From Dastarcus helophoroides (Eukaryota; Arthropoda; Insecta; Coleoptera; Bothrideridae): a stretch of 64,000 nt of DNA. The position numbers were made by a program, and so were the translations under genes. This document shows, piece after piece, positions 27,064-39,472 of the stretch (position 1 is the first letter of the stretch; every line of letters starts with the position of its first letter). The stretch is taken from positions 19,115,036 through 19,179,035 of the forward strand of contig CM053326.1 in assembly GCA_028583605.1 (NCBI GenBank). Reading direction: 5' to 3'. The notes beneath the pieces are model-generated. The model made no database searches. It worked only from the letters and a program-made list of their open reading frames with translations, and was not told the origin of the DNA.

Positions 27064-27351
27064 TAGTTAGGAATTTTCTAGAAATTTTGATGAGGGAAAG
27101 CAGCCGCGATAATGAATCAAACGGCAGATAAGTGGTACAGAAATTTCGGCAAACGATAAGTCTTATCTGCTCATTTCTTCTAGAACCCGAAACGGAATCT
27201 ATAAATAACGCGGTCCAGTCGGCTTTCCCTCAATTAGAAGTCAATGAATAAGTTAATTAATTAAACAGTGTTAGTGAATTACTATTGTAGTGTTCCGAGT
27301 TCAGTTTTAAAATAAACTGGCTACAATTCACCAAGTGTTAATCGTTCAACA
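27064..27351 (+). repeat. 3' LTR of gypsy element A
   Basis: From TAGTTAGGAATTTT to the terminal TTCAACA it matches the 5' LTR, with substitutions throughout. The TATA box is at 27200-27207 and AATAAA at 27311-27316. The first ~25 bases expected from the 5' LTR are not clearly present before 27064. The flank ATAC (27352-27355) is the likely right target duplicate. Confidence 0.85.
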
Positions 27352-27355
27352 ATAC

Positions 27356-29859
27356 AATACCTTGTGGTAAATAAATCTTAAAATATTTATATCGATAGAA
27401 CATTTGCGTTTGGTTTACATTTCTAAATGATTTCTGTAACAATGTTGGTTGCGTTGAAGGAAAGTTTGTCTTTAAATCGATCTCTGCTGAGGAAAATCTT
27501 TTGTATAATTTACAAGTTGATAATTTGAATATCACAAAATCGAAGTAAATTTAACAATTAACTTCCACTTCAATCTGTCAATAATTAGTTTTGTTTAGCC
27601 ACTTCCTGGGTATTCTCGACTGAAAGCAAACCTCCGTTTACGGCTTAATTCAAAGTCTGTTTAATGACAAAACTTGACGAGATAGCGGAATGTCTCGCAG
27701 GTATTTTATTCAACCATGCATACATTTATCCGAGAGATATGCCGTGCGAAATCTAAGTAACACCAGCACAATTAAGTCCCCGGGATAGAAACCTCCCCAT
27801 ATGTTTATATTACGCAAGTTGGCTTGCACCCTAATTACTCCTGTGCCAAGCATCTAATATACTTTACAAATTATTATAAAGGCGAACTAAAAGCTCATCT
27901 ACGGAATCCGAGGATAGTTTCATTTAGATAACTGCAAAAGCAGCAGAGTGTGAATCTTTTCAAGGACTGAGCAACTACAGTAATTCGTAACATGAAGTGG
28001 CATAAAGTAAAATTTATGCTGCGAGATTTTGCTTAATGTCGCCAACGACACGTCGACTTTTGTAAGGATTGTAAAACCCCACCAATTCTTGCAAAGTGTC
28101 TCATTCTTATATAGTTTAAAAGGACTCTTTAGACAAATGATTCTTGTCGTTTAGCCACTCGCTAGTAAACACTAAAAAAGTAGCATAAAAGATATTTTAC
28201 AGCTAGGGGTGACAAAATGTCAGCTTTTGTGAGGTTTAAACTAGTGTTTTATGTTAATTTTACGAAAAATGTATGCGCTAACTCAATAAATCTTTAATCT
28301 AGTCAAATATGCACACTTCTCCATTTGAAAGCAATAATATCCGCAAAGAGATTACAGCAAGAATCGAGCTCATTTGGCCTATAATACCTAAAAATTAGTT
28401 GAGACAAATGCTTAAAACTTTGACTCTAATTAGGACGATGCAAAAACTTCAAGACGAATTTCATAACGAATCTTTTTGAGAGCATATCGCATTTCGATCG
28501 TGTTATTTTGCGACCGGACAAGAAGGTTATAAAGTCGGTTCACGAACACAATCGTCTGAAAAGATAATATTTGGGGAAGTGGCGGCCCATCTTCGGGGAG
28601 TTTTTAAATCTAAAAGTTGATACAGTCACGTATCTCGACATAAGTTGCTGTCAAGTTTGAGCCAAAGCCAAAAGCAAACTTAAACACTAATTTATCTCCG
28701 TGTCCCAGGTTAATCTCGACTTTCTACTTTATTGCGCCCAGCTTCCGATTTCTAATGCCATTAGATTCGATTCTTGATGGAATTATTAGCCATTTAGTCG
28801 ATTGCATCAATCGGTCTAATAAGAAACTACCCTTACGTACACTTATTTCAATTAAGCGTAACGAAGTAAAAATCTACTTTTTGTTGCTTTGTTAAGCTCT
28901 AATCCATCTTTGGTTAAAGCGTGCTGCAGAGGGCGAGTTAAAGCCAGGTTGTGCCATAAATTTCTTGATATAAATATAAAAGTTGGGGGCAGCACATATG
29001 GCGTCATGTATACGAAGGAAACATTTTACTGTTTTGTGGAATCAGCATTTCCAAACCATTATTTACCTTCGATAAAGTTCGATCTGTTTGAGAGCGAAAA
29101 ATATTCATGTTTGGGCGAAATGCATACTTATTCCTTTTATTTGCATTACGAAAATTTCTCTCCATTCTCATACGCTTAGTCGCTTCTAATAAAACTTGAT
29201 TTTAATGTAATCGTAGTGTATCATTGTTAGTTTAACTCTAGAACAGGAAATAGTGTTCTGAAGTAATTAAGGCTTGACTTCCACGATGCACATCAGCTTT
29301 TAGTTGCTTGATTTGTAATGCAGATAGTAGCTTAAAATTAGAGTCCGTAACTCCTAAACTATATTTAATAGGAGACCACATCAAAATAAAATCTTACCTT
29401 TCCAGAACCAATTTTGCTTTCGACGGTGAATTACACACTTGTTTGGTTAGTGGGCCAATTAAATTCATGGATTACCATATGAATATTGTACACATTGGCA
29501 ACAATCATAAAAAACTTTATTTTTTTTAAGCCATAGAAATTAAAACCTTTATAGCCACCATAATGTACACTGTTAAATAAACAGTTTTCTTTACATACCT
29601 GTAGTAAAAGCTTTGGATGAGAATAAGACCAAATATTTCAATAGGATCTGCGGATCCATGACATCAGTTTACATAAAAATGAGCAAACAAAAATAATCCA
29701 CCTGCAATGTGGTACAGCTACACCAGTTCTAAAAGCTAAACTTTTATTTATATACTGAGAAATCTTGAAATTTAGGGTCGAGATGAAATTTAAATTCACA
29801 GGGAAAAATACAAACATTTAAACCGTTGACATTTGCTTATAAACATGTAATATGCCTGA
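27356..29859. other. Unique non-coding DNA
   Basis: No gene recognised. GC-higher patches occur at about 27590-27860 and 28420-28870. A TTG-started frame at 28889-29179 (96 residues) and one at 29308-29529 have no domain, signal peptide or splice context that convinces me. Confidence 0.4.
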
Positions 29860-30435
29860 AAATAAACAAATAAATTTTCATACACAAATAAACTTATAAT
29901 TTGCAATAAAAACAACGATCCACCAATAAATTCTCCATTCATCAATAAACCCGTCACAGTAATAAATTAATAATTGTAAGCTAATATGAAATTTACTATT
30001 ATGCTTATTTCTGATTTGGAAATAAATTTGTCATCCGCAAATAAATTCGCAATCCACAAATTAACTTGCTATTTTCGATTCAGCTCCAGATTAACGAACA
30101 ACTTCATTATTCCCAAAAAATCTTACGGTCCAATGATAAACTGCCAATTCACGAATTAGCTTGAGATGCGCAAATAAATTCGTGATCCGCAAGTTGACTC
30201 GTGCTAAGCGAATAAGCTCGTGGTAGGCGAACAAAATCTCGATCTGCTGGTATACTCCCGATTTATAAATAGCCTCATAATCTACAGGTCAACATCTCGA
30301 TTCGGATCAACGACCAACGTCGATATTGTCAATAAATGTCTGATCGGTTAACATGCGATTCGCAAATAAACTCTTGATTCACAAACTATTAACTAATAAA
30401 CTTATTATCCACAAATAAAAGGAAAAACTTCAAAT
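29860..30435. repeat. ~20-bp degenerate tandem array, left part
   Basis: Words like CAAATAAATTCG.(A/G)ATCC(A/G)CAAATAAACTT recur roughly every 18-24 bases with strong drift. The same pattern resumes at 32335-32660 beyond a LINE remnant, so a LINE landed inside the array. Confidence 0.7.
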
Positions 30436-30654
30436 AGATTTGGTTCCTTTTACCATTCTATAGTTCTGAAATAGAGTCGCACCTCTCAGCACTGCGACCC
30501 ATTAGGATCTCTTGTGCGGACTCTAATTTTTAATGATTGTCCAAGATTGTCCAAGAGACTTTTTACATAGTCTATTATCTTTTTAGAAGCTGTTTCTCTT
30601 ATTTCTTGGGGTGTCAGGGTGACCCATTCAAGAAATTTGAGTTTTTTTACAGAC

Positions 30655-30725
30655 CTGAGCCATGCATTCCCATAGTAGGTGTTCTATTGTTTCCGTTGCT
30701 GCGTTACAGAACCTGCAGTTTTCAT
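30655..30725 (-). pseudogene. LINE C-terminal CCHC zinc knuckle
   Basis: ENCRFCNAATETIEHLLWEC reads in one frame and gives CX2CX8HX4C, the C-terminal nucleic-acid-binding finger found after RNase H in I-type LINE ORF2. Residue spacing is intact although the surrounding frame is not. Confidence 0.8.
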
Positions 30726-30959
30726 CATCCACTTTTCCCATCTTCTTAAGGTGATACTTTACTGGGAAGTGTTCAGTGAAAAGTTTCGTTATTATTCTTA
30801 AGTCATTCTTGTTCAGTTCGAGAAGTTCTCAGATTTCTTTTTTGAGATAATGATGAACTTTTTTGAATGTCTTAGGCCTGGACTTTTCCTCCAGTATGAC
30901 AGCCTTTAATTTGTCTCCCAAGTATTTATTTCATTTTTTACATGATTTTTTGTAAGATC

Positions 30960-31290
30960 AAGGTTCTGGGCCAAAGAGGGGTGTGATTGAAGCCTCTTTT
31001 GCGAGTCTATCTGCCTCTTTGTTCTCTTCTATGCCTTGATGCTCTGGAACCCAAAAGTTATTTTGTTGTTTCAGGAATAGTTTGCATTCTCAGACAATTT
31101 TTGACTAGGTTCTGGACGAATTTAGAGTCTTTTTGAAGGCACTCTCTTAAGCACAGAGTTATGGCAAGCTTGGAAAATTATAGGAGTGTTTGCTAGGGGT
31201 TAGGAGAGTCTTAAATGAGGACCCCATATTACTAGTGCTACTCCTTCTCTTTGTTTGGATTCGTCTGTGTACCAGACAGATGCGTTGTTT
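30960..31290 (-). pseudogene. LINE RNase H domain remnant
   Basis: On the minus strand WYTDESKQREG (about 31280-31245) matches the first RNase H motif (YTDGSK, here with Glu for Gly). PEHQGIEENKEADRLAKEAS (about 31045-30985) matches the C-terminal HSGIxGNExADxLAKEA motif. The region between is out of frame. RNase H removes the RNA template after first-strand synthesis. Confidence 0.75.
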
Positions 31291-31427
31291 GCTAGCCTTT
31301 TACTGTGTCTATTTTATGTCTGGCGGTCCCCGATAAGCACTTCATATGGAACAACAAAGTCCAGTTTTGTAGGCATTTGATCTGTTGGTTTGGCAATGGA
31401 TCCCAGCAGTAGAATTTTCTCCATAAT

Positions 31428-31733
31428 CTATACGTGGCCAACCAAGTCACCCAGTTTCAGTTTGTTTGATTGGGATAGCTTTGAAGCGCTAAGCCCTGCC
31501 TCCTTTTTTACACAAATGTGAAGTGGAGTCAGGCCTATCATTGCCTTTATTGCAGCTGCTGGACATGACGTCATAGCTTTGGTTATTCCAATGCAAATTA
31601 ACTGTTGCAATTCATATAGCTTTGTGCAAGAAATTGTTTTGTTTTTGGCCGCTATGCTATTGAGGCATAGGTGATCATGGGTTTTACTATCATTTGGTAT
31701 ATCCAAAATATCATTTCCAGTTACAGCTCCCAT
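31428..31733 (-). pseudogene. LINE RT thumb/connection fragment
   Basis: 101 residues. The stretch LQQLICIGITKAMTSCPAAA, followed by IKAMIGLTPLHICVKKEA, matches the conserved block after RT in RNase H-bearing insect LINEs, in which an Ala/Met-rich TCPxxALxxxLxLxPLH motif precedes the RNase H. A stop and frame change separate it from the RT above and from the RNase H below. Confidence 0.75.
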
Positions 31734-31898
31734 GCATTTCTACAAGTCTACGACAGGTCCCTGCTGCCATTGTGCCTTTTGAAAAAGTTCTTTCCAAATA
31801 AGTGTTTCAACTTAGTTTTTGGTCTAGGAAGATCCCTAAGTACTTAACTTTATTGGAAAATTTTATCTGTATTCCATTGAGAGTGGGAGCTTCTAGGT

Positions 31899-32231
31899 TT
31901 AGCTTCTTCTCCTCATAAATGAAATAAGAACTGTCTTGTGTGGATTAACATTGAGTTCCTTTGCCTCACACCAGTTCCTTATGATGTTTAGAACTGTTTG
32001 CATTAATCTGGATACTTCAGTGTCATGCTTTACCTTCACGGTTATGACTAAATCATCTGCATACTCTTGGACTATAAATCCCGCCCTACTCAATGTAGTC
32101 ATAAGATTATCGACAACAAGTGACCACAATAGAGGCGATAGAACTCTGCCTTGCGGACAGCCTTTTATTGCTGTCACTGCTACTTCGGTTTTTTCGTTTA
32201 TTGCTACCATAATCAAATGGCTTTTTAGCAT
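31899..32231 (-). pseudogene. LINE reverse transcriptase palm fragment
   Basis: An open piece of 110 residues. GCPQGRVLSPLLW (residues 24-36) is RT domain 4, and EYADDLVI, with YADD at residues 57-60, is the catalytic motif. The NVNPHKTVLISF segment that follows is also characteristic. It is the core of the enzyme that copies LINE RNA at the target site. The first Asp motif should lie upstream (beyond 32231) but is lost in the truncation. Confidence 0.85.
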
Positions 32232-32334
32232 CGACTCAAGCCATCTTACTATGGGACGTTCAACTCCCCTTCCTGTAAGGTTCGTTCGATTGATCGATAT
32301 AGGGTATTAATAAAGGCTCCCTCTATGTCGATTC

Positions 32335-32660
32335 CTTAGAACAACACAATATAAAATTGCTCACAAACTTGTGATCCGAAAATAAACTTACGATCCACAA
32401 ATCAATTTAAGATTTAGCAATAAGCTTTTAATTTGTCAAAAACTCAACAACAAATAACAATTTTCCTATCACAAGTTTATTTTTGGATTACAAGGTTTTG
32501 CAGATACCAATTTTATTAGCGGATAGTGAATCATTTTTGGGTATTTGCAAAAAAAATCCTAATTCACAAATAAACTCTCAATCTGTAGCAATTCTTAGAT
32601 AAACATGCAATCCTTAGATGAATACAGCACTTCAGATAAACGCAAAATGTTGCCACCCGT
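32335..32660. repeat. ~20-bp degenerate tandem array, right part
   Basis: Continues the pattern of 29860-30435: TTGTGATCCGAAAATAAACTT, ACGATCCACAAATCAATTT, TTCACAAATAAACTCTCAATC and similar. Together the two parts show an array of at least 0.9 kb before the LINE insertion. Confidence 0.65.
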
Positions 32661-34499
32661 ATAAGACCTTGCAAGCTACATCTGAATTGTTGTTCTTAAT
32701 AATTTTCAAGAAGGAAGAATGATATTAATATTCTCTTCTATGTTCTACGGTAAAGCTATGTTTGCCTTTTTCTTGTAATTAAAACAAGTACAATAATCGA
32801 TCAACGTACGAATTAAATTACAAAACCGCTTCTAGGATCCAAAATAAAAACCGATGCAAACATGACATCAAAACACTTTTATATGGACATATTTTTAACG
32901 AGACTAATTACATGTACCTGTATTATCGACAAGCTTTGCAGTCGTTTTTAAAAACGTTAACTAGAGGATATCTGAACTTGATTTATGTCCAAAGGATAAC
33001 ATTTTCATAACTCACAAATTAAAACTAAAGGCAAAAAGAACTGGATGTTATTGATGCCTACAGCTGTTGCACAACGTTTTGAAATTAAACCAGCAGTTCT
33101 TCAAACGTCGAACTCTTTCACTATAACACACGAGTTATTTTTTGTTATTGAAATAAATACCTTTATTGTGTATTTTTAATTAGTAGAACGTTGCTGTTGT
33201 AAGAATATTTGAATGAATTGAAATATATCCTACAGGTGTAACTGAAAATTAAAACTGACAGTACTTTTACAGAAATTCAAAATTGCAGAAATAATTGATT
33301 CAGGTTATGTTCTTTTAAATGACTACTTTATTTTTTTAAACACAATAGACGACTTTTTTAATATTGTACATGTCCAAAGTCGTACTGAATATTTAGGGGA
33401 TTCATTTGCTTTTCAGCTGAGTTACTTCTGCAATCAAAAGGTAGAAGCGCCGTAAAATCTGAAGAAAACGGCCGCGAAAAATCATTTTCCTCGCTGAATT
33501 TGCAGCCACCGATGGCGACGCCATCGACTCGGCTTTGACGCCGGTTCATTAATTTGTGAGAGGGTAGCTGGCTGAAATAATTTCATTTAATACATTTTAA
33601 TAAATTTATGACACGGCTTTAAAGATTAAACCGCTATTATATGGCTGAAGCTTCACTCTTTCCCCGTTCCAGGCAATTCTCTTCTTAAAACGAGCCAGTC
33701 GACCATTCCAGATGCAAATTAGGGCTCGCGCCCCGTTAAATTTTGTCAGAGTAAAACCCGTAGTTTTGGCACGTGATAGCAACATCGAGTCTCACTTCAT
33801 AAGCCCGCCAATTGTCGACGGATTATCTGGGGGGCTGCATCGTCTGGTTCGCCTGGCAAATGGTTCGGCAGACGGAAAATTCTGTGGATATCCAATATTG
33901 TGTGTCCATGAAAGTGACCAAAATTTATTACACATCGCAGACAGTTGTAAAATAAAATATAAAGTTGATGAACATTTGGGGAAAGTGTTGTGATACATAC
34001 TGAGTTTTAATTTTTTATAAATTCGAGATTATAAATAATTTTTAAGACAACAATTTCATGTATAATTTTGTCTTGCTACTTAAAAACAATCAAAATAAAC
34101 ATTTTAGACATAAATTATATTAAACTTTTTAAATAAATATTCAAGGTTCAGAATTATTTTAAAAATGTATTATCTTATAGCATAAAAAAAATTTTAAAAG
34201 ATATTTGGATCGTGATTTTTCATGATTACTCAAAACAACAAGGTAAGAAATGTTAAAATTAAAATTTTAAAACTAGAAAATTGGACCTTAAATTGCCTTT
34301 TTAAATATTTTTTTATAACAATTTTCCTTAAACTTACAGCTCTTTGAAAAGTACCTAAAAATTTAAGATTTTTTATTAAGCAATTAATCAATAGTTAAAT
34401 TTATTCCATTTATCTGCGTTAAGCAATGAAATGGATCCATTATCTTCCAAAGGTTTGCAGTTTGCTTTGCACCTGAAGAATTATTTCCAAAATTAATTA

Positions 34500-34680
34500 C
34501 ATCATTGATGGGCTTAGAACATTTATATAAGTAAAAATTTAACATAACCATGGCATCTTGTGCCAATGCACATGATATTTCAATTTCAAATATGTTAACA
34601 AACATTTCATAAGAAATTCCGTAATTCACGAGTAAATAAGGGTGGTCGAACAAAATCTTAAAACATACCTTTTATAAAAT
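34500..34680 (+). repeat. Dispersed repeat, copy 2
   Basis: Shares with 36720-36860 an ordered series: a (T)GGCA(T)..TG.CAATGCA word, ATTTCA, GTTAACAAAC/GTTAACTAAG, AGGAAATT(C/G)CGTA, then GGGTGGTCGAACAAAATCTTA. The 3' portion also matches copy 1 at 14136-14175 (minus). No terminal inverted repeat or A-tail is seen. Confidence 0.5.
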
Positions 34681-36719
34681 TATATTTAAATAATAAAGTT
34701 TATGGGGTAGTCATGGGACTCCAACCTCAACATAAAAGTAAACTAAGTTCCGAAAATACATAAACTTCTTTCGAAAATCAAAAATTGAATCTGAATATTT
34801 TGTTCATAACTAAGACGAAACAAATTCTGTTTCGCAAGCCATAATTATTTTATTTTATATTATTATAATTGATTATTTATTCACCAAGGTTTGATTTGGG
34901 AACTTTGCATAGTTGATTGCTTTATAAAGTGTAACTAAGCTATCCAATGTCCCATCGGTGAAAAATTGAAAACACCAAGACTAAATTTAGTAGCACGCAA
35001 CGATTCAAAAATATCTAAGTCAAGATTTGAGACAAATTACAATTCCAAAGTTTCCAAGAACATATTCCTGTATAAGCAGTCGCTCTAAGTTTCCCAATGA
35101 AAATTAATTTTAAAGGTATTATTAACAATTTCATCAGCAATACTCCTTTGCTCAATGCAATTTCACTTGCGCGAGAACATGAACTACTTTAGAGACTTTT
35201 AATTGCATTAATTCCGCTTCTTATTTTAAGAGCGCTCGTGACTTTTTTAATGCGCGGAAAATTGTGTACGTGAATGACGTAGACGCGGGGGTGTTTACAA
35301 GAAAGAAGGAAAAGACTCAGTTCTTGGGGGCGAAGTCTAATTAAAGGGTTGATTATGCAAGTGTTTTATGTGGGACATTAGCACGTTCGCGAACGCTAGT
35401 TGAAGCTGTGCCTTTTACCAGAACAACTTCCCCGGCTGCCACTGCTAATCCGGAAAAGCTTGACTTGTTTATTACTAATGCTTGGGACAGCTTGACAGTT
35501 CGTCCTCATATTTAACGATTCCTTTTGCTCAAGCAACGAATTATAGTTTTTTTAGGAAACGTACGTGGGAAGACTCTAAGCAAGCAAATTTATTATGCTT
35601 TTGTTCTGTTTATAAGATGTACATAACAGAATGAGTTTAAAGGTTATTAAAGGAAAAAACTTAAGTGCGGGTTACCGCTAAAATGTTTATTACATAAGTT
35701 ACAATACTTACAATACTTACAATACTCTACCACTCTATCAGTAATAGTTTACTAGGTATTTAGTTAAAAAAAAACAAATATTAAAATTTGAATAAAAATC
35801 AAATAAAATTTGAATTGACTTCCGGTGGCGCTGAAAATTTCCTCGCTATTGAGCCTTAAGTAAACGTATCTCCTTTCGTTTGCCAATCTTCTTCAAGCTT
35901 GAAAATCAGGTGCTGGTTTGATGCTGCTAAACTAAAAAATATTGTCGAAAATTTTTCATAAAATAAAAATAATTAAATAGAAACTTTATCCGTGAAATTC
36001 GATAATTAGCGGTGAACATATGATTATGTCCACGGCTTAAATTTACAATAAAACAAAATTTGGCAGTTGCAAATGCAAAAGCTTTAAAATATTGACAATA
36101 AAAACACGATTGTGCAAGTACGTAGTTTGGAAACTGGACAAGAAGGAGTTTTTACCATAAAATATAACAGGTCTTACGACAAAATAATGTAAACAATTTA
36201 AATATTAAATAATAAAGAGTTTCAACTGTAAAAGATAGAATATTTCATAACGAATAAATGTAAGAAGCTAAAAAAATGAAAATTCTTATGGAGTAAAACT
36301 AATTTCAGGGCCAAAATTAAAATAAAAGTTAATTTTTTTTTTATATTTCTTAAATAACAGGCACGCCTAAGAATTATTACTTCCAAAAGGCGGAAATTGA
36401 GAAATTCTGCCAATAGGGTTGGCAAAATTGGGCGTAGTTAGGACAGTAGCAGCGGAATATTAAAATTTTTATGGCAAAATAACACAAATATAACTCACAA
36501 TAGTAATTTGTAATAAAATTTAAAAAATACTTTGAATTTATGCATTCGTCAGAAATATATTTTATTTTATAATACAAATAAAATAATTTTTGTTTTCGTG
36601 AAAATATTTTATTTCTTTTTTAGCTGGAAGTAGCAGTTTTTGTTTCAAAATTATATTAAATGTAAGCCCTTTATTTAAAACTTAATGGGAATATTTAAAT
36701 CAGTTAAAATTAAACATCT

Positions 36720-36860
36720 CCATGTTATCTAATGGCAATGCAGAATTTCAGTCTCAAAGTTCTTTAAATGGCGTTAACTAAGAGTTTATAGGAAATTGCG
36801 TAGTTTACGAATAACTAACGGTGATCGAACAAAATCTTAGAACACCTTTTAAAAGGTGTG
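36720..36860 (+). repeat. Dispersed repeat, copy 3
   Basis: It ends with GGTGATCGAACAAAATCTTAG and then a small hairpin, ACACCTTTTAAAAGGTGT (36842-36859). See copy 2 for the shared blocks. The hairpin at the end is absent or degraded in the other copies. Confidence 0.5.
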
Positions 36861-37439
36861 TAAAAATTTTAAAAAATGTTGGGCAATTATAATTATAAAA
36901 AAACGGCTTACGCTAAACATTTTGAACTGATAACTAGAAGCTTGATTTGTGTTTTTTTTATTTCTTTAGAACTGTTTTCTTTGAGTATTAAAGTGTGATA
37001 ACAAAATTTCTTAGAGAGGTTGTCTTCTTTTACGCAGAGGAAGTTACTGATAACTACCATGTTAAATATAGGTAGATAAGTGGCGTATGTTCGCTAGTAT
37101 ATTTAATATATTTTAAAACTTTGTTAATAAAAACAATGTCTCAAAGGACATAAATAATACTTAAATAACATTGTCAGATTGTCGGATATAGTTAAAAACA
37201 TTAAATTTTTCATAATAATTTATTTTTAAAGTCAGAAAAGTTCTTCGAGGATATTAGATAGAATCGTGAGTAGTATTCTTTTTCTAACGTTATACAATTT
37301 GCTAGGAAGTCGCGTCACGTTGACTTGGTAAATAGGCAATCTGTGACGGTCTCTGTAAGAATTTGCTACATGTTGCCATCGCACCGGGAGCACGGTAGCT
37401 TGGGTCGACATAAAATACCAACAATACACCTCTTCATGC

Positions 37440-38330
37440 GCTACTTACGATACAATTGAATTTTATCTGATAGCGTCCCAAAGGAGGATCCTCAGTGTCC
37501 CTGCACAACACAACATTACTGGGTACCTTTCCCTTTACTTTTCTACAACTCGGGGGAATTGGGTTCAGGATGTACTTTAGAAGATTGTTTCAATTAATGA
37601 TTCATACCTGATTTATGTACGTACTATCAGAGGCGACAGCATGTGAAGGGCAATTATATATAAATTGATCCTAGAATACAGATTAGAAGTGCAGCATACA
37701 CGTGTTACAACAGCGAATGTTGTTAAGCAATTTTAAATGGGTTACCCTGACTGACTTCCGTCACTCACGCCTGCATATTTTTTACTTTTATGGATTAAAT
37801 AAATTCAAGTGAATCTGAATTTGTGCAGCTAGGTAGAACAAGATACATATTTATTTCAGGAGAAGCCAATTATTTCTCGTAGAATACTAAATCGTCCGCA
37901 ATTACTCCGCTTAAATACTCCATTTTCTGCCTGCTTCATCCTCTATGTACCTAACCATCGCATAATCTGTGTTATTTCCGGTACTTACCGTCGGGATGAC
38001 GGTCATAAGGACCGAGGAGCAATCGACAAAATAACGACCGTGTATTAAAATAATGGTTCCGGGGATATTTTGCAGATTTAATTGCCGAACTATAACTGTT
38101 AACCTGGAGTCGATCTCTCGTAAAGGCAAGAGCGAGTCGAAACGAACGACATTGTTAAGATTTGCGAAGCTGAAACGAGTCTGGCGCTGGCGACTTCGCC
38201 ACCTAACTACGATCGAGTCCGTGTCCGCATTGCGGAGATATGGAACGGAGCGGATGTTCCGATGTCTGCCACATCTCGGGAACCGCCAGAGCCGTTTATC
38301 GGCCGGCGGTATCAAGCAATGTCGTCTGCA
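37440..38330 (-). other. Exon-like island, minus strand (possible host gene fragment)
   Basis: A GC-rich island in AT-rich DNA. On the minus strand, a pyrimidine-rich stretch ending TTCTTGTTGCAG (near 38327) could be a splice acceptor. An open frame follows without stop to CCGACG|GTAAGTACC near 37990, a good splice donor. The encoded end, GRYFVDCSSVLMTVIPT, faintly resembles the penultimate part of insect gustatory receptors, but upstream residues are basic and not membrane-like. A second acceptor-donor pair (37501/37448, TTGTGCAG...ATC|GTAAGTA) bounds about 52 bases. Its open phase does not fit the first piece. I do not recognise the gene, and chance is possible. Confidence 0.22.
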
Positions 38331-38439
38331 ACAAGAACTACTTTAAATTGCTACAAAGAGTACAAGACAAAATTAATTGCGTTTGTATCAATCTGCCTCG
38401 GAGAACCATTGATGCTGTAACTGGTTGTAAAACTTAGAA

Positions 38440-39146
38440 ATTTGATTAGCTCGATAGCGATTTAGGGTCATCCAAACATCAAGTAATCGCCTAAATTTTT
38501 ATGACATTACAACAAATAATACTATTTTGTCACGTAAATTATGTATATCAGCATTCTCCAAATTTTTCAGCGATAAAACGTTGCATAAATCAGGAAAACT
38601 TCAGGAAATAACTTTTTTCTAGATGTAAAATTATTTCCAAATTTAAGTTTTTCTTAACAATTGGTAATAAGGGTTAGAAATTATTAATTTTCTTAATTAG
38701 GAGTTTTAATTCATAATTTCAAGAAAAATAAATTAACACTTTGGGACAAAAATCAAAACTTTAGAGAAAAAGATAAAAATTTCTCGAAATTTCCAAAGTT
38801 CAAGTTTGAAATTGAAATTTTGAATACAACCACCAAAAATTGTTAAATCTGTAATTAAAAGTCTTAGAAAAAATTCGAAATTTTAAATAATAATAATTTT
38901 ATTAAAGAAATTCTTTGCACCTCAAAGTTGCAAACAACTTTTTTCTCCACCGCAAAATATTAAATTTGTTTTTAAAATTTGTATATTGACTAGAACGTTT
39001 CAACTTCATAAAATCTCAAAGAAACCCTAAATATTTCAATACTTTATCTTACATTACATTATATCAAACTGTTGAATACTGCCTTGTATGGAAAAACATA
39101 GGAAGATTAGAACCATTGCTGTTGTTTAGCTAAAAATTAATAATAC
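38440..39146. other. AT-rich non-coding DNA
   Basis: Nothing recognised. The last four bases (ATAC, 39143-39146) are the left target duplicate of gypsy element B. Confidence 0.5.
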
Positions 39147-39472
39147 TGTTAGGCGCTTATCGGTTCGAAGTAATCAACACGTGAATTGAATAATACCCAC
39201 TTTATTTTCAAACTCAACTCGGATCATTTCAACTGAAAAATTAACTCACTTATTGACTTCTAATTGCTAACTCACTACTTAACTACACCGACTCTAACTA
39301 ACTTGAGCGAGAGCTGGCCTCTTTATATAGTTTTGGCTTTCAGGTTCCAGAAAAATCTCGCAGATAAGGCTTATCGTTTGCCGAAATTTCTGGAACGCTT
39401 ATCTGCCGTTTGCTTCGTTATTGCGGCCGCTTTCCCCTTATCAGATCTTTATAGAAACTTTTGTTACGTACT
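39147..39472 (-). repeat. 3' LTR of gypsy element B, main part
   Basis: The 3' 326 bp of the LTR, up to the TACT target duplicate of the nested element at 39469-39472. A TATA box (CTATATAAAG, minus strand) lies at 39321-39330. The LTR continues at 41687-41731 on the other side of the insertion. The two parts sum to about 371 bp, matching the 373-bp partner LTR. Confidence 0.9.

Larger units (their letters stand above)
30436..32334 (-). mobile_element. 5'-truncated LINE with RNase H (I-group type)
   Basis: A minus-strand non-LTR retrotransposon fragment. Reading from 32334 downward it holds RT palm (31899-32231), thumb region (31428-31733), an RNase H domain (about 31290-30960) and a terminal CX2CX8HX4C zinc knuckle (30725-30655). 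The RT-RNase H-CCHC order is typical of I-group elements such as I and LOA, and sets it apart from the Jockey-type element at 8796. Its 5' half is missing, the usual outcome of incomplete target-primed reverse transcription. Frames are broken repeatedly. The exact ends are set only by where the flanking tandem array stops and resumes. Confidence 0.8.
32661..37230. other. AT-rich non-coding DNA with a few denser islands
   Basis: No gene recognised. Patches at 33400-33560, 33660-33900 and 35200-35520 are richer in GC than their surroundings. The ORF at 33712-33993 falls in such a patch but has no domain. Two copies of a dispersed repeat lie at 34500-34680 and 36720-36860. Confidence 0.4.

Noticed and set aside
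28889..29529. Two plus-strand ORFs of 96 and 73 residues
   Set aside because: Non-ATG start on the first, no domain, no splice signals consistent with a gene.
29860..32660. Regular short repeats as a possible CRISPR-like array
   Set aside because: Units are drifted with no constant repeats or unique spacers, and the DNA is eukaryotic.
33712..33993. 93-residue plus-strand ORF in a GC-higher patch
   Set aside because: No domain and overlapped by a minus-strand frame of similar length. More likely non-coding.
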